Below are positions 45,093 to 55,899 of a DNA stretch of 64,000 nt, piece by piece. A program made the position numbers and the translations under genes. Each line of letters opens with the position of its first letter. The first letter of the stretch is position 1. Source of the DNA: Protea cynaroides (lineage: Eukaryota; Streptophyta; Magnoliopsida; Proteales; Proteaceae); NCBI GenBank assembly GCA_028583415.1, contig CM053269.1, forward strand, positions 30,384,254 through 30,448,253, read 5' to 3'. The notes under the pieces were generated by a model. The model was not told the origin of the DNA. It ran no database searches and saw only the letters and a program-made list of their open reading frames with translations.

Positions 45093-47229
45093 TGTCACAC
45101 CCCAATTCTGATCCAACCAGAATGGTGTGAGTGAACCGTCATTGAACCAACGATTCACACCAGGATCTCGAATAGGCCGTGTCCACCCATACAAACCATT
45201 ACACATAACCACAATCAAAATATAAATATACAGCGGAAGACTTTAAATAGAATGAACTGAGTATCTATTGATAATTTAAATAAATATCCCATTATTCAAA
45301 TTCAAATACATAAAATAATAATCTTTTACATCTCTTAATACCAAGCAAAAATAACTGAAACAATTAAATAAAAATCCATCACAGGTACACGCAGAAAGGG
45401 CACTCGCATGAAGCATCATGCTCGTCCTCTCCTGCTTGTACGTCCAAAGCAGCCACACTCCCATACGCCGGAGCGTTCACGTAGTCATCCACAGTGTAAC
45501 CTGCATCAACATCTAAAAACAATGTACGTACAAAGGGTGAGCTCACAACACAGCTCAGTAAGACAATCAGACAGTTTCACAATATTATGCATGGTCTCGC
45601 AAACTGGGCTCGCAACTAACCAATCCTATATGTCAACAATGTATGCTCTATCCCAGCACAGCCGTCTACGGCATAGAGATAGAGCTAGAGCGTGCAGGCC
45701 GGGCCGGAGACCACAATACCTCACCTCCCCCTGATACCCTATCCGCAACTAACACACTAGGATAGAACAATACGCAGGTAGACCCTATCCCAACATAACT
45801 CCTTACGGCATAGAGATAGAGCTAAAGCATCGTGGACAAGCCAGCGTCGACTCGGAATCCACAGTACCACATAACAATGGCCGGGACAACATCAATATCG
45901 GAGACCACCGTACCACGACCTTCCCCTGATACCCCACCCGTACCAAGCATCTTAAGACAGAATACTACAAAAAGTGCCAGTGGGAAGAGCGATCCCAGGC
46001 CCATGCCCCACTCCACACACCAACGAAAACAATCACATGCCTAACAATCACATCCTATCAATGCATGAACAGTAATAATAACTGAAAGTAAAGGATGGCA
46101 TGTGAATATGCACAAACAACACATCTCATATAATCAGGTGATTAACAACAATTTACTGTCCATTAATTATTAGGTTTAGGTCAGATTCCCTTCCTTGACA
46201 CTCGTTCAATCACTTGCTCCACGTCGCAAGATCCAAACGATAAGTCATAAAGTCCTACAATATCATTAGGGTTTCATTAAAATAACATTCTTAGAGTCTC
46301 ATGTTGATCGGAAACCAACAGGGTTACAAATACCCTCACAGAGCTGACCGGTGGCATGTACCGGTCGCAGCTCTGTGGGAAAGACTGGTGACCGGTATGG
46401 CCAGCCGGTCCCCACAGATAACCTCCCGAGAGGTAGCGGTCGCACATACCGGTCGCACTATGTGCACCCGGTATAGCCGACCGGTATGTCTCCGGAATAC
46501 CATACATGGGTTTTTCGACTGCCGACGATCACCCTCCAAGGATTTTCAGGGTTTCTCCTATCCATTATAAGTCTAGGATTTGAGTTAGAGTTATCCCCAA
46601 CTCATTCAAGTCTCGTTTCGATGAATATCATCTCGAAACTTGAATCTAGGGTTTGACGGCAACTTAGGATTTATTGGTCAATTTAGGGTTTTAGATCAAT
46701 ACCTACTTTGCATGGTATTGATCCACCCACACAACTAACACCGAATAAGAAGATGGATTCAAGCACTTACCGTTGACAGGCGTAGCGTGAGCTTCGTCAA
46801 ACGGTAATGGCGGCACCTCCTTCTTCTTCCTAGCTCCTTCTCCTTTCCAAGCTCTTTCTCTTCTCTAGGGTTTGCGAGAGACAATGGAAAGGATTTGAGG
46901 AGGCTTAAGGGTGTATTTATAGGCTAGAAATAGGGTTTAGTAACCCTACTAGGATTAGGAAACTTCTAGGATTCGAAATCAGGAAAGCGGGACCCGTAGA
47001 GACCAATCTCCAGATTCCCGCACATAGCTGCGCAGGCCATACCGGTCGACCGGTACCAAGACCGGTACCATCGACCGGTATACCTAAAATCAGACATAAT
47101 TGGTCGACTTCGGTCCAATTTTGTACCTGTTTGTTATCCGCTTGCCCCGTCTGGTTCGGTGATGATTGGAAGACCTGTCACGACACAAAACCAAGGTTTA
47201 GACCGGGTTTTCAGAGTGCGGGTTTTACA
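45093..47229 (-). repeat. E5 5' LTR (right), 2,137 bp
   Basis: Near-identical to the left LTR except for about 220 bases missing after 45592. The donor of the 60-base segment (46195-46254) is mutated from GTAAGG to GGAAGG and one Cys codon of that segment reads Tyr. Confidence 0.93.
45379..45513 (-). CDS. LTR-encoded CEC-x2-C ORF, E5 right LTR copy
   Basis: Same intact 44-codon frame as the left LTR copy, with 'attgtttttag' before it. Confidence 0.5.
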   Translation of the reverse strand, partial: DVDAGYTVDDYVNAPAYGSVAALDVQAGEDEHDASCECPFCVYL

Positions 47230-47687
47230 GGTGGTCTCGGACCGTGTAGTCTCTAACTCTACCGGAGGGCCTTAGCTCTATCTCTATGGATGTATTGAGG
47301 GATGCTGGGGTGAGGCCTTGGATACACTGTTTGACATTAGGATTGGTTAGTTGCAAGCCCAGTTTGTAAGCCCTCGCCAACAGGGGCTTACCTGTTGGTA
47401 TGGGTAGAGCATCAGGGGAAGTGTGATGCGGTGCGGCCTAAGAACTTTAGCTCTATCTCTATTCCATGGTGGGGCCGATATGGACGACAATGGTGTTTGA
47501 TCCGTTGGGTGGGCTTACACACCCTGTGTATAGAGGTGAGATGACCACCGAACCTTTCTATAGCACATTGCAAACTTATATACCAGACCAAAGATATGAA
47601 TTGAATGCATGCATATGTTTGTTGCATTATTTTGTTTGCTCACTGAGCCGTGATGTGTGCTCACCCTTTTCGAATTTGAATATTTTA

Positions 47688-47822
47688 GTTGATGATGCAG
47701 GTATGACCGTAGAAGATTATATGAGTGCTCCCGCATTCGGGCACGTTGCGGCAATGGACGCAGAAGATATAATGGAGACGCATGATTCGTCATGCGAATG
47801 CAACTCATGCGTTTTCGATTAG
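47688..47822 (+). CDS. LTR-encoded CEC-x2-C ORF, E3 copy
   Basis: Intact 44 codons after 'atattttag': VDDAGMTVEDYMSAPAFG, HVAAMDAED, THDSSCECNSCVFD, stop TAG. Compared by hand with the E10 copy (63012-63146): 11 codons differ synonymously, 12 change the residue and none is inserted or deleted. In the HD-x-SCEC-x2-C end all but one difference is synonymous. That pattern suggests past selection on the protein. An in-frame Met is present at codon 6. Confidence 0.55.
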   Translation, partial: VDDAGMTVEDYMSAPAFGHVAAMDAEDIMETHDSSCECNSCVFD

Positions 47823-48099
47823 ATTTTATTTGGATTATTGAGTAAATGTAATTGATTATTTTATTTACTTATGTCTCAGTCAATGAAAGATAATTGGTAT
47901 TTTATTTATGATTATCACATTTAGATCCTTAGTTCATTTAATATTTAAGACTTCTGTTATTGTGTATTTACTCTAATTATGGTTGTGGATGTGTATGGTT
48001 TAAGCAAACAGACACAGCCTATTTGAGATTCTGATTGAACCATTGGTTTATTAGCAGTTCATCACACCATTCTCAACAGTGTGGAATTGGGGTGTGACA

Positions 48100-48340
48100 A
48101 CCGCACCACCACCATCATAGGTAGCTGGTCAAAACCCTAATATCAAATGTTCAACTACCAGCAATTGGGCCATTATGCAAAAACCTGTACTCTACCTAGA
48201 AAGCAACTGCCACAGCAAGAGAAGGTATTTGCAGTCACCACTGAGGAGGCAGCCGCATCACCTGATGTGGTTACTGGTACGATTTCGTTCCTTACTATTT
48301 TGCTTATTGATTTGTTATGTATGAGCATGGAGAATTAAGG
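48100..48340 (+). pseudogene. E1 gag, nucleocapsid end
   Basis: It continues after E3 with a degenerate zinc knuckle (FNYQQLGHYAKTCTLPRK; one Cys replaced by Tyr, first Cys out of frame) and VFAVTTEEAAASPDVVTGT, the spacer before protease. Confidence 0.8.
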
Positions 48341-48384
48341 GATAATTAAACTCCAGGAACGATAGATATAGCTGGTGTACCCAG

Positions 48385-49302
48385 AGAGTACTCTTTGACT
48401 CTGGGGCTACACACTCCTTTGTTTCTATGTCTTTTGGAAAGAGATTGGAGTTACTTGTCAAGTCCTTAACCCCAAGCTTGATAGTCCGCTCTCCGTTGGG
48501 AGTAGAAGTGGCGTTGAATGAATGTTATGGGCCTTGTTCAGTTAGTATTGAGGGGCGAAACCTAGAAGCAAATCTGGTTCAACTCAAGATGGCAAACTTT
48601 GATGTCATCTTGGGAATGGATTGGCTAGGCCATCATTCAGCTAGCTTATTATGTGGCAAAAGAAAACTTGTTTTTAAGGATGATGAAGGAAAAGAGTTTA
48701 GCTTCACTGGAACCAAATTACCTAGGAAGCGAAAGCTGATCCTCTCTGCCCTAAAAGCTAAGAGATGCTTAGAGAAGGGAGGAGTGGGGTACTTAGTGTC
48801 TGTGGTTGACATCGCTGCAGAGGTGCCAAAGATGGAAGATCTAGATGTGGTACGAGAGTTTTCAGATGTATTTCCAGATAATCTACCAGGTCTACCTCCA
48901 GATAGAGCTACAGAGTTCGTGATAGACCTTATGCCAAGGTCGACGTCGGTGTTTAAGGCACCTTACAGGATGGCCCCTACAGAATTAAAAGAGTTGCAGA
49001 CTCAGTTACAAGAACTACTAGATAAGGGTTTCATACGACCAAGCATATCGCCATGGAGAGCACCTGTATTGTTCGTAAAGAAGAAAGACGGTAGTGTACG
49101 ACTATGTATCGACTATCGAGAGTTGAACAAGTTGACCATCAAGAATCGATACCCTTTGCCTAGGATCGATGATCTATTCGATCAGTTGCAGGGTGCAAAG
49201 ATTTTCTCGAAGATTGATCTTAGATCAGAGTATCACCAATTGAAAGATCAAGGCAGGAGATATTCTGAAGACTGCCTTCAGGACAAGGTATGGGCATTAT
49301 GA
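48385..49302 (+). pseudogene. E1 protease and RT first half
   Basis: FDSGATHSF (Asp at about 48397) and FDVILGMDWLGHHSA mark the aspartic protease. RT starts KAPYRMAPTELKELQTQLQE and runs through CIDYRELNKLTIKNRYPLPR. A frameshift near 49250 throws the frame off after SKIDLRSEYHQL, before the FIDD box. Confidence 0.92.
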
Positions 49303-49312
49303 GTTCCTTGTA

Positions 49313-50740
49313 ATGTCATTTGGGTTGACTAACGCTCTAGCGTCGTTCATGGAACTGATGAATCAAGTGTTTCATGACATGTTGGACACTTCGGTCATTG
49401 TATTCATTGACAAAATCTTGGTCTACTCAAAGGACAAGGAAACTCATGCATCACATTTGAGAGCAGCCCCACAACGGATGAGAAGGGAGAAGCTTTACGT
49501 CAAGTTCAAGAAGTGTGAATTTTGGCTGAAGGAAGTGGCCTTCTTAGGTCACGTAGTATCTGCAGATGGTATCAAGGTAGATTCAAGCAAGATCGCAACT
49601 ATAGTAGGATGGGATGCATCGAAATCAGTTGCAGAGATTCGTAGTTTCCTTGGATTGGCTAGTTACTATAGAAGATTCGTGGAAGACTACTCAAGAATCA
49701 CCGTTCCACTCACCAGACTAACCAAGAAAGGAGAAAAGTTCATATGGACAGATGAGTGTGAGAAGTGCTTTCAAACTTTGAAGTCAAGACTAGTCTCTGC
49801 ACCTATCTTGACCATCCCAGTACCAGGCTTGCCGTTTACCCTATATACGAATGCCTCAGGATTAGGTCTTGGATGTGTGTTGATGCAAGGAGAACAGGTG
49901 ATTGCCTACACATCAAGACAGTTGAAAGAGCATGAAAAGAACTATCCTATGTATGAGCTGGAGTTAGCAGTGGTCATTCACGCAATCAAGACTTGGAGGC
50001 ACTACGTTTATGGTAAAAAGTTTCAGATCAAGTCGGATCATAATAGTTTGACTTACCTTTTTACTCAGAAGGACCCGAATATGAGACAGAGGAGATGGCT
50101 GGAGCTATTAAAAGATTATGATTGTGACATCCAGTACCATACGGGTAAGGCAAACGTCGTGGCTGATGCCCTAAGCAGAAAGTGGGCATTGAAACCTGAG
50201 GCAGGACCTAGTACAAATGTTGCACTGTGTGCTACAGCCTCGGGCTCAATAGAGAATGATGAAGAGCATATATTAGAGACTGCAGAAGATCCAGTGGAAC
50301 AGGACTTAATTCATAAGTTCACATTGATGTTCGCAGCTTTGAAGATCTCATCGGATCTAATAGATGAGGTAAAAGTAGCAATCCTACAGGATCCACACCT
50401 CAAGACTGTACAAGAAGATCTAGAGAAGGGTAAAAGCAACCCTGACTTTACCTTGGATTCAGACAAGGTACTCAGGTATCATGGACGATTATGTATACCT
50501 GAGAGTGAGAACTCAAATATCAGAGACATAATTATGACAGAAGCTCATTACACCCCATATTCGGTACATCCAGGAAGCACCAAGATGTACCATGATTTAA
50601 GAAGATTATATTGGTGGAGGGGTATGAAAGCAGATGTAACTCGATTTTTATTCCAATGTCTAAATTACCAGCAAGTGAAAGTAGAAAGACAGAGACCTGC
50701 AGGTTTGCTACAACCACTATCGGAGCCAGCATGGAAGTAG
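49313..50740 (+). pseudogene. E1 RT second half, RNase H and integrase zinc domain
   Basis: MSFGLTNALASFMELMNQVF leads to VFIDKILVYS: the second Asp of the RT FIDD box is Lys. RNase H reads TNASGLGLGCVLMQ, with Asn in place of the first catalytic Asp (E5 has TDAS). Integrase HPGSTKMYHDLRRLYWW follows, with NYQQ where E5 has NCQQ, losing a zinc-ligand Cys. A TAG replaces the Trp codon at the end (AWK-stop-DCITMDF). Several key residues are gone, so this copy is inactive beyond its frame breaks. Confidence 0.92.
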
Positions 50741-50752
50741 GATTGTATCACA

Positions 50753-51112
50753 ATGGATTTCGTCACTGGCCTACCCTTGACACCAAGGTCAGTCGATGCC
50801 GTGTGGGTTATAGTCGATCGACTTACCAAAACAGCTCACATCATCGCTGTCAAACCTCAGTATACCATGGACAAACTAGCCAAGCTATATGTGGATAATA
50901 TAGTTAGACTTCACGGTGTTCTAGAGAGTATAGTATCTGATAGAGATCCCCATTTTATATCAAAGTTATGGGAAGGATTACAGAAAGCAATGGGAACCAA
51001 GTTAAAGTTTAGTATAGCTTTTCATCCCCAGATAGACGGGCAGTCAGAAAGAACTATTCAAATCTTGGAGGATATGCTCCGAGCGTGTGCCCTAGATTTC
51101 AATGGAGCTTAG
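50753..51112 (+). pseudogene. E1 integrase catalytic core
   Basis: MDFVTGLPLTPRSVDAVWVI, VSDRDPHFISKLWEGLQ and AFHPQIDGQSERTIQILEDM show the D-D-E core of a gypsy integrase. A TAG replaces Trp at FNGA-stop-DEK, ending the frame. Confidence 0.92.
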
Positions 51113-51780
51113 GACGAGAAGCTATCGCTCATCGAGTTTTCTTATAACAATAGTTACCAGGCTAACGATCCAGATGGCTCCATATGAGACACTCTATGGG
51201 AAGAAATGTCATAAATTTCTGTTATGGAACGAGGTGGGAGAGAGAAGGATTGTAGGACCGGAGTTCGTAGAAGAAATTTGTCGAGCGATTGATCAAATTA
51301 AGGAAAGAGTGAAGATAGCTCAAGTTCAACAAAAGCACTATGCGGACAATCGACGTCGAGATCTGGAGTTTGCAGTGGGTGACAAGGTATTCTTGAAGAT
51401 ATCACCTGTGCAAGGCCTGAAATGGTTGGGTAAAAAGGAGAAGCTATGCCCCAGGTATGTGGGACCATATGAGATATTGACCAAACGTGGTAATGTGGCA
51501 TATCAACTGGCTCTACCACCATCCATGTCAAGCGTTCAAGATGTGTTTCATGTTTCTTTATTGAAGAAGTATGTCAGGGATCCATTGCACATCTTGATAG
51601 CAGACCCACCAGACTTGACAGAGGATTTGACCTTTGAGGTGATACCTGTGATGCTCACAAGCCGAAAGGTACAACACCTTCGAAGCAAAGATATCCATTA
51701 TGTAAAAGTGCATTGAAAAAGTCAAGATGTAGAGGAAATCACTTGAGTGGAGGAGAACGCAATGTGAAAGGAGTACTCTA
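51102..51780 (+). pseudogene. E1 integrase C-terminus with GPY-type module and chromodomain-like tail
   Basis: LLWNEVGERRIVGPEFVEEI, QKHYADNRRRDLEF, RYVGPYEILTKRGNVAYQLA and DVFHVSLLKKYVRDP are followed by DPPDLTEDLTFEVIPV and DIHYVKVH, then a stop. VEEITW and KEYSN continue in the next bases to about 51780, where mid-LTR sequence begins. The tail is chromodomain-like by order and by the VEEITW word. Confidence 0.85.
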
Positions 51781-52606
51781 ACTCGTTGCTCAGACCTAGA
51801 ATGCATAGGAGAAACCCTAGAACCAATAGGGGGTGACCGATGGAAGGCGAACAGCAAGTTGGTGGTCTTCTGGAGGCATACCGATCGACAATACTGGTCA
51901 CACCATATGCGATCGATACTGCGACCGGTACCTCTTGGGAGCTGGTCTGTGGGGGACCTGTCGACCATACCGATCGCACCTTTCCCCATAGTGCAGCGAG
52001 TGGTACCTACGACCGATATGCACTGTGAGGGGTGTATTTTGATTTAGTTGGTTTTTGACCAACGTAAACCCTGAGAAACTAATTATAATTCAACCCTAAC
52101 CTCGTGTAGGTACTTCTGATAGCAAGTTTGGATTTTGTGATGCGGAGCAAGCTAGCAATCAAGCGTCAGGTAAGGGAATCGAACCCAAACCCTAATAACT
52201 TAATAACAGTAAAATGTTGTTAATAATTATGATTCTGTAGATTGGTGTTTGTGCATACTTACATGTCATCTTTATTTTCAGTTATATTATTGTCCATGCA
52301 TGCTCGCTATGCTGGGATGTGATTATTAGGCATGTGATTGTTTTCATTGGTGTATGGAATGGGAAGGGCCTGGGGTCTTGGATCATTCCTCACACTAGCA
52401 CCTTTGCCTATCGCTTCTGTCTTAACATGTTTGGTATGGGTGGGGTATTAGGGGGAGGAAGTGGCATTGGGGTCTCCGGCCTGGCCACTAGACTCTAGCC
52501 CAATCTCTATGACGTAGGGAGCTATGTTGGGATAGGGCCTACTGTGATGATATATAGGATTGGTTAGTTGCGAATCCAGTTTGCAAACCCTCGCCAATAG
52601 GGGCTT
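51772..52606 (+). repeat. E1 3' LTR, truncated on both sides
   Basis: It matches E1 5' LTR positions about 16615-17480, including the 60-base segment at 52110-52169 (T-S-D-S-K-F-G-F-C-D-A-E-Q). It joins pol on the left within 'actctaact' and an inverted LTR on the right at about 52606. Confidence 0.85.
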
Positions 52607-54207
52607 ACATGTCGTCCCACATGCACCCACCATGGAATAGAGATAGAGCTAAAGTGTCTGGATCACACACTGTCAACACTTCCCCTGAAGTCCTACCCAT
52701 ACCAACACGTAAGCCCCTATTGGCGAGGGCTTGCAAACTGAACTTGCAACTAATCAATCCTATATGTCATCATAGTAGGCCCTATCCTAGCATAGCTCCC
52801 TACGGCATAGAGATAGGGCTAGAGTCTAGTGGCCAGGCCGGAGACCACAGTGCCACTTCCTCCCCTTGATACCCTACCCACACCAAGCATGCTAAGACAG
52901 AAGCGATACGAAAAGGTACTAGTATGAGGAATGATCAAAGACCCCAGGCCCTTCCCATTCCACACACCAACAAAAAGAATCACTTCCTAGCATAGCGAGT
53001 ATGCATGAACAATAATATAACTAAAAGTAAAGATGACATGTAAGTATGCATAAACACCAATCCACAGAATCATAATTATTAACAACGTTTTACTGTTATT
53101 AAGTTATTAGGGTTTGGGTCCGATTCCCTTACCTGACGCTTGATTGCTAGCTTGCTCTACGTCACAAAATCCAAATTTGCTATCACAAGGTCCTACACGA
53201 TGTTAGGGTTGAATTATAATTAGTTTTTCAGGATTTACGTTGGTCAAAAATCAACTGGATCAAAATACACCCCTCACAATGCATATCGGTCGTAGGTATC
53301 GGTCACTGCACTTTAGGGAAAGGTGCGACCGGTATGGTCAACAGGTCCCCCACAGACCAGCTCCCGAGAGGCACCGATCGCAGTATCGATTGCATATGGT
53401 GCGATCGGTATGCCTCCGGAAGCCCACCAACTTGGTGTTCGCCTTCCGTCAGTCACCCCCTATTGGTTTTAGGGTTTTTCCTATGCATTCTAGGCCTGAG
53501 CAACGAGTTAGAGTCGTTTCATGTTCCACTCAAGTCCTAGTTTTGATGATCCTTAGCCTAGAATGCGAATCTAGGGTTCATCCACTGTATTAGGGTTTGA
53601 CGGTAACTTTAATGGTTTTAGATCAATACCTCGCCTTGCATGGTATTGATCAATTCATGATTAATCATCTATAATGCTTAACTTAGAGGAAAGTTCAAGC
53701 ACTTACCGTTGGTTTGCAACTATGGTGTTCTTCGTCGAACAGTGGCTCCTGTCCCACCTTTCTTAGTTCCTTCTCCTTCTTCGATCTCTTTCTCCTCTCT
53801 AGGGTTTGTTAGGATCAATCAAGGAGTTTTAAGGAGGTTTAAGGGTCCTTAAATAGACTAGGATAGAGTTTAGGAAGTTTTCCTACGTTAGGAAAGTCCC
53901 TAGGCTCGAGATTTGGAAAGTGAGCCCCGTAGAGATCAATTTTTGGATCTAACTAGTCTGCCCGCACAGACATACCGATCGACCGGGACCATCGACCGGT
54001 ACCATAGACCGATATGAAAAAATATCATAATTTAGGTCCATTTTTGTACCTGGTTGTCATCCGCTCGTCCCGTCTAGTCCGGTGATGATTGGAAGACCTG
54101 TTACGACATGAATTAAAGGTTTAGATTTGGTTCATGGAGTGCGGGACTTACAACTCCCCCACCCTTAAAAGAAATTTCATCCCTGAAGTTTGCATGTAGG
54201 TCTTACA
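52607..54207 (-). mobile_element. E8: inverted LTR (head at 54152) plus PPT-side internal DNA
   Basis: On the minus strand it starts TGTAAGTCCCGCACTCC at 54152 and follows the E1 LTR order, with donor-like ACG|GTAAGT (53705-53706) and a 60-base segment at 53133-53192. It is cut near 52607. Bases 54153-54207 are the polypurine side of an element (AAGGGTGGGGGAGT). With 51772-52606 it forms an inverted LTR pair. Confidence 0.8.
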
Positions 54208-55319
54208 GCTAACAGGTGAGGGAACAAGACCTAAATTAATTGGATAATAATAAACTGTTATTTTATTGAGTCCAATGCCATGCTTAATTTTATGATTGTA
54301 TGCTTATAATGTGCATCTCACATGTCATCCAATATTACTGTTATTACTGCTCATGCATATTTACTTCTGTCTATTTGCTACCATGTTGATTGATGATGAT
54401 AGGAATAAGCATGTGATTGTGTGTGGTTAGTGTGCTTGATGCGAGTGGGGCATCAGGGGGAGGACGTGGCATTGTCGTCTCTGACCTAGTCACCAGACTC
54501 TAGCTCTCTCTCTACTTAAGTCTTGCCCACTGACATCGTGGTATCGCCATTACCTTAGCAGAACTATTACGTTGTAGGGCATCAGGGGAGGTGGTCTCGG
54601 ACCGTGTAGTCTCTGGCTCTGCCGGGGGGCCTTAGCTCTATCTCTATGGACATATTGAGAGATGCTGAGGTGAGGCCTTGGATACACTGGATGACATTTA
54701 GGATTGGTTAGTTGCGAACCCAATTTGTAAGTCCTCGCCAATAGGGGCTTATGTGTTGGTATGGGTAGGGCATCAGGGGTAGTGTTGGCGATGTTTGATC
54801 CGAACACTTTAACTCTATCTCTATTCCATGGTGGGTGCATATGGGATGACAATGGTATTTGATCCATTGGGCGGATTCACACACTCATTGTATAGAGGTG
54901 CGGTGGCCGCCAATCCTTTCTATAGCATATTGCAAACTTAAAAATCAGACCAAAGATATGAATTGAATGCATGCATATGTCTGTTGCTGTAGAAGATATG
55001 CATGACCCTTCATGCGAGTGCAATCAGTGTATTTTTTATTAGTTTAGCTATATTTGATTATTAGAACATGTAATGGATTAATTACTTTTATGTCTTGAGT
55101 TTTGAAGATAATTGGATTAAATAACTATTTATCATGGTTAGATGCTCAGGTCATTATTTATAAAGACTTTCGCTTATTTGTTTATTATCTCTGATTATTA
55201 TTGTGCAATATGTGTGTGGTTGATATGGTGTGTACTACCTAACGGAGATCTTGGTTGAACCGTTGGTTTATTGACGATTCATCACACTATTCTGGTTAAT
55301 CCAGAATTGGGGTGTGACA
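54208..55319 (+). mobile_element. E7: LTR 3' part (E3/E10 type)
   Basis: It begins 'gctaacaggtgagggaacaa', the mid-LTR donor-like site of E3/E10 LTRs, and ends GGGGTGTGACA. No PBS follows; E9 protease sequence begins at once, so it is probably a truncated solo LTR in E9. A shortened CEC ORF lies at 54982-55043. Confidence 0.75.
54982..55043 (+). pseudogene. Truncated LTR CEC-x2-C ORF (E7)
   Basis: Only the end survives: V-A-V-E-D-M-H-D-P-S-C-E-C-N-Q-C-I-F-Y and a stop. A deletion removed the first part together with the acceptor-like site. The C-terminal motif is unbroken. Confidence 0.5.
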
Positions 55320-55433
55320 TACTAAATAGCCAATGCAACCTTGGTGTAGTAGTTTATAGGCTTGCATTGCATGTATGAATAGCCGCTTACCCTTCCTAGG
55401 TTTGTCTCTAATGAATTCAAATGTTTTTCCATC

Positions 55434-55790
55434 GATTGGCTAGAAAAGGATCTTCCATTTAGCACAAAGTACACTGGCTCGATGGGTGGCGAGCCAATTC
55501 ATGCCTAAAGTAGTATCAAAATCTAACATGTCCAGTTTGATTAAATTAACACTCAAATTCTGATCATCTAGCTGTATTTGACATGGGCCATAGTACTTTG
55601 TCAACACTACTTCTAGTCCTAATGGTACATACAACCAATTTAGATACTAACTACTTAGCAGGTATAGACAGCTTCTTAGTGAACTTAGGGGATATAAACG
55701 AGTGGGTGGCTGTAGAATCAAAGTAAATATGAGCTGGGTGTTCGGATATCCTAAGAGTGCCTATAGTGTTTAAATCCATGCATTAACACA
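55434..55790 (-). pseudogene. E9 protease region
   Basis: The minus strand reads FDSTATHSFISPKF (active-site DSG changed to DST), VPLGLEVVLTKYYGPC, then FDTTLGMNWLATHRASVLCA, matching the E1/E5 order. Several stops break it. RT is missing because E7 follows. Confidence 0.75.
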
Positions 55791-55899
55791 CATACAAGCA
55801 TCTTAATCTTTAAAAAGGAAATGTCACCAATTTCCTGCCATCGTCTTCACAGCATGCAGTATAAGTATCAAAAAAATATTTGAAATATAAATACCTATC

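Larger units (their letters stand above)
37553..47229 (-). mobile_element. E5: complete two-LTR chromovirus-type element, nested in E3
   Basis: Two closely similar LTRs (37553-39910 and 45093-47229) bound PBS, gag, protease, RT, RNase H, integrase and a chromodomain-like tail, all on the minus strand. Identical 5-bp flanks GGTGG (37548-37552 and 47230-47234) show an undisturbed insertion into E3. Joining the flanks restores the LTR sequence seen at 54590. The LTRs differ at few positions by eye, apart from about 220 bases missing from the right LTR near 45592, so it is the youngest large insertion here. Coding is broken by stops and frameshifts, so it is non-autonomous now. Confidence 0.95.
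27718..48099 (+). mobile_element. E3: solo LTR inside E1 gag, itself split by E4 and E5
   Basis: The LTR parts are 27718-27893, 36276-37552 and 47230-48099, about 2.3 kb in total, running TGTAAGACTTGTATC...GGTGTGACA. Flanks ACTGC (27713-27717) and ACCGC (48100-48104) agree at 4 of 5 bases. A TATA-like 'ttataaatat' is at about 36469, a donor-like AAG|GTATGA at 36610, and the 44-codon ORF at 47688-47822. GGTCGA-type clusters lie at about 36330-36370 and 36860-37055. Confidence 0.85.
15972..52606 (+). mobile_element. E1: chromovirus-type Ty3/gypsy element split by nested insertions
   Basis: The order is 5' LTR (15972-18198), initiator tRNA-Met PBS, antisense ORF, gag, protease, RT, RNase H, integrase with a chromodomain-like end, and a 5'-truncated 3' LTR (from about 51772). 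Removing E2 and E3 leaves about 9.3 kb. It is dead: stops, a pol frameshift near 49250 and altered catalytic residues. At the 3' end pol joins directly to mid-LTR sequence in the shared word 'actctaact', so the polypurine tract and LTR head were deleted. The lineage is probably Tekay/Del-like, from the long LTRs, PBS and chromodomain-like tail. That placement is inference. Confidence 0.85.
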
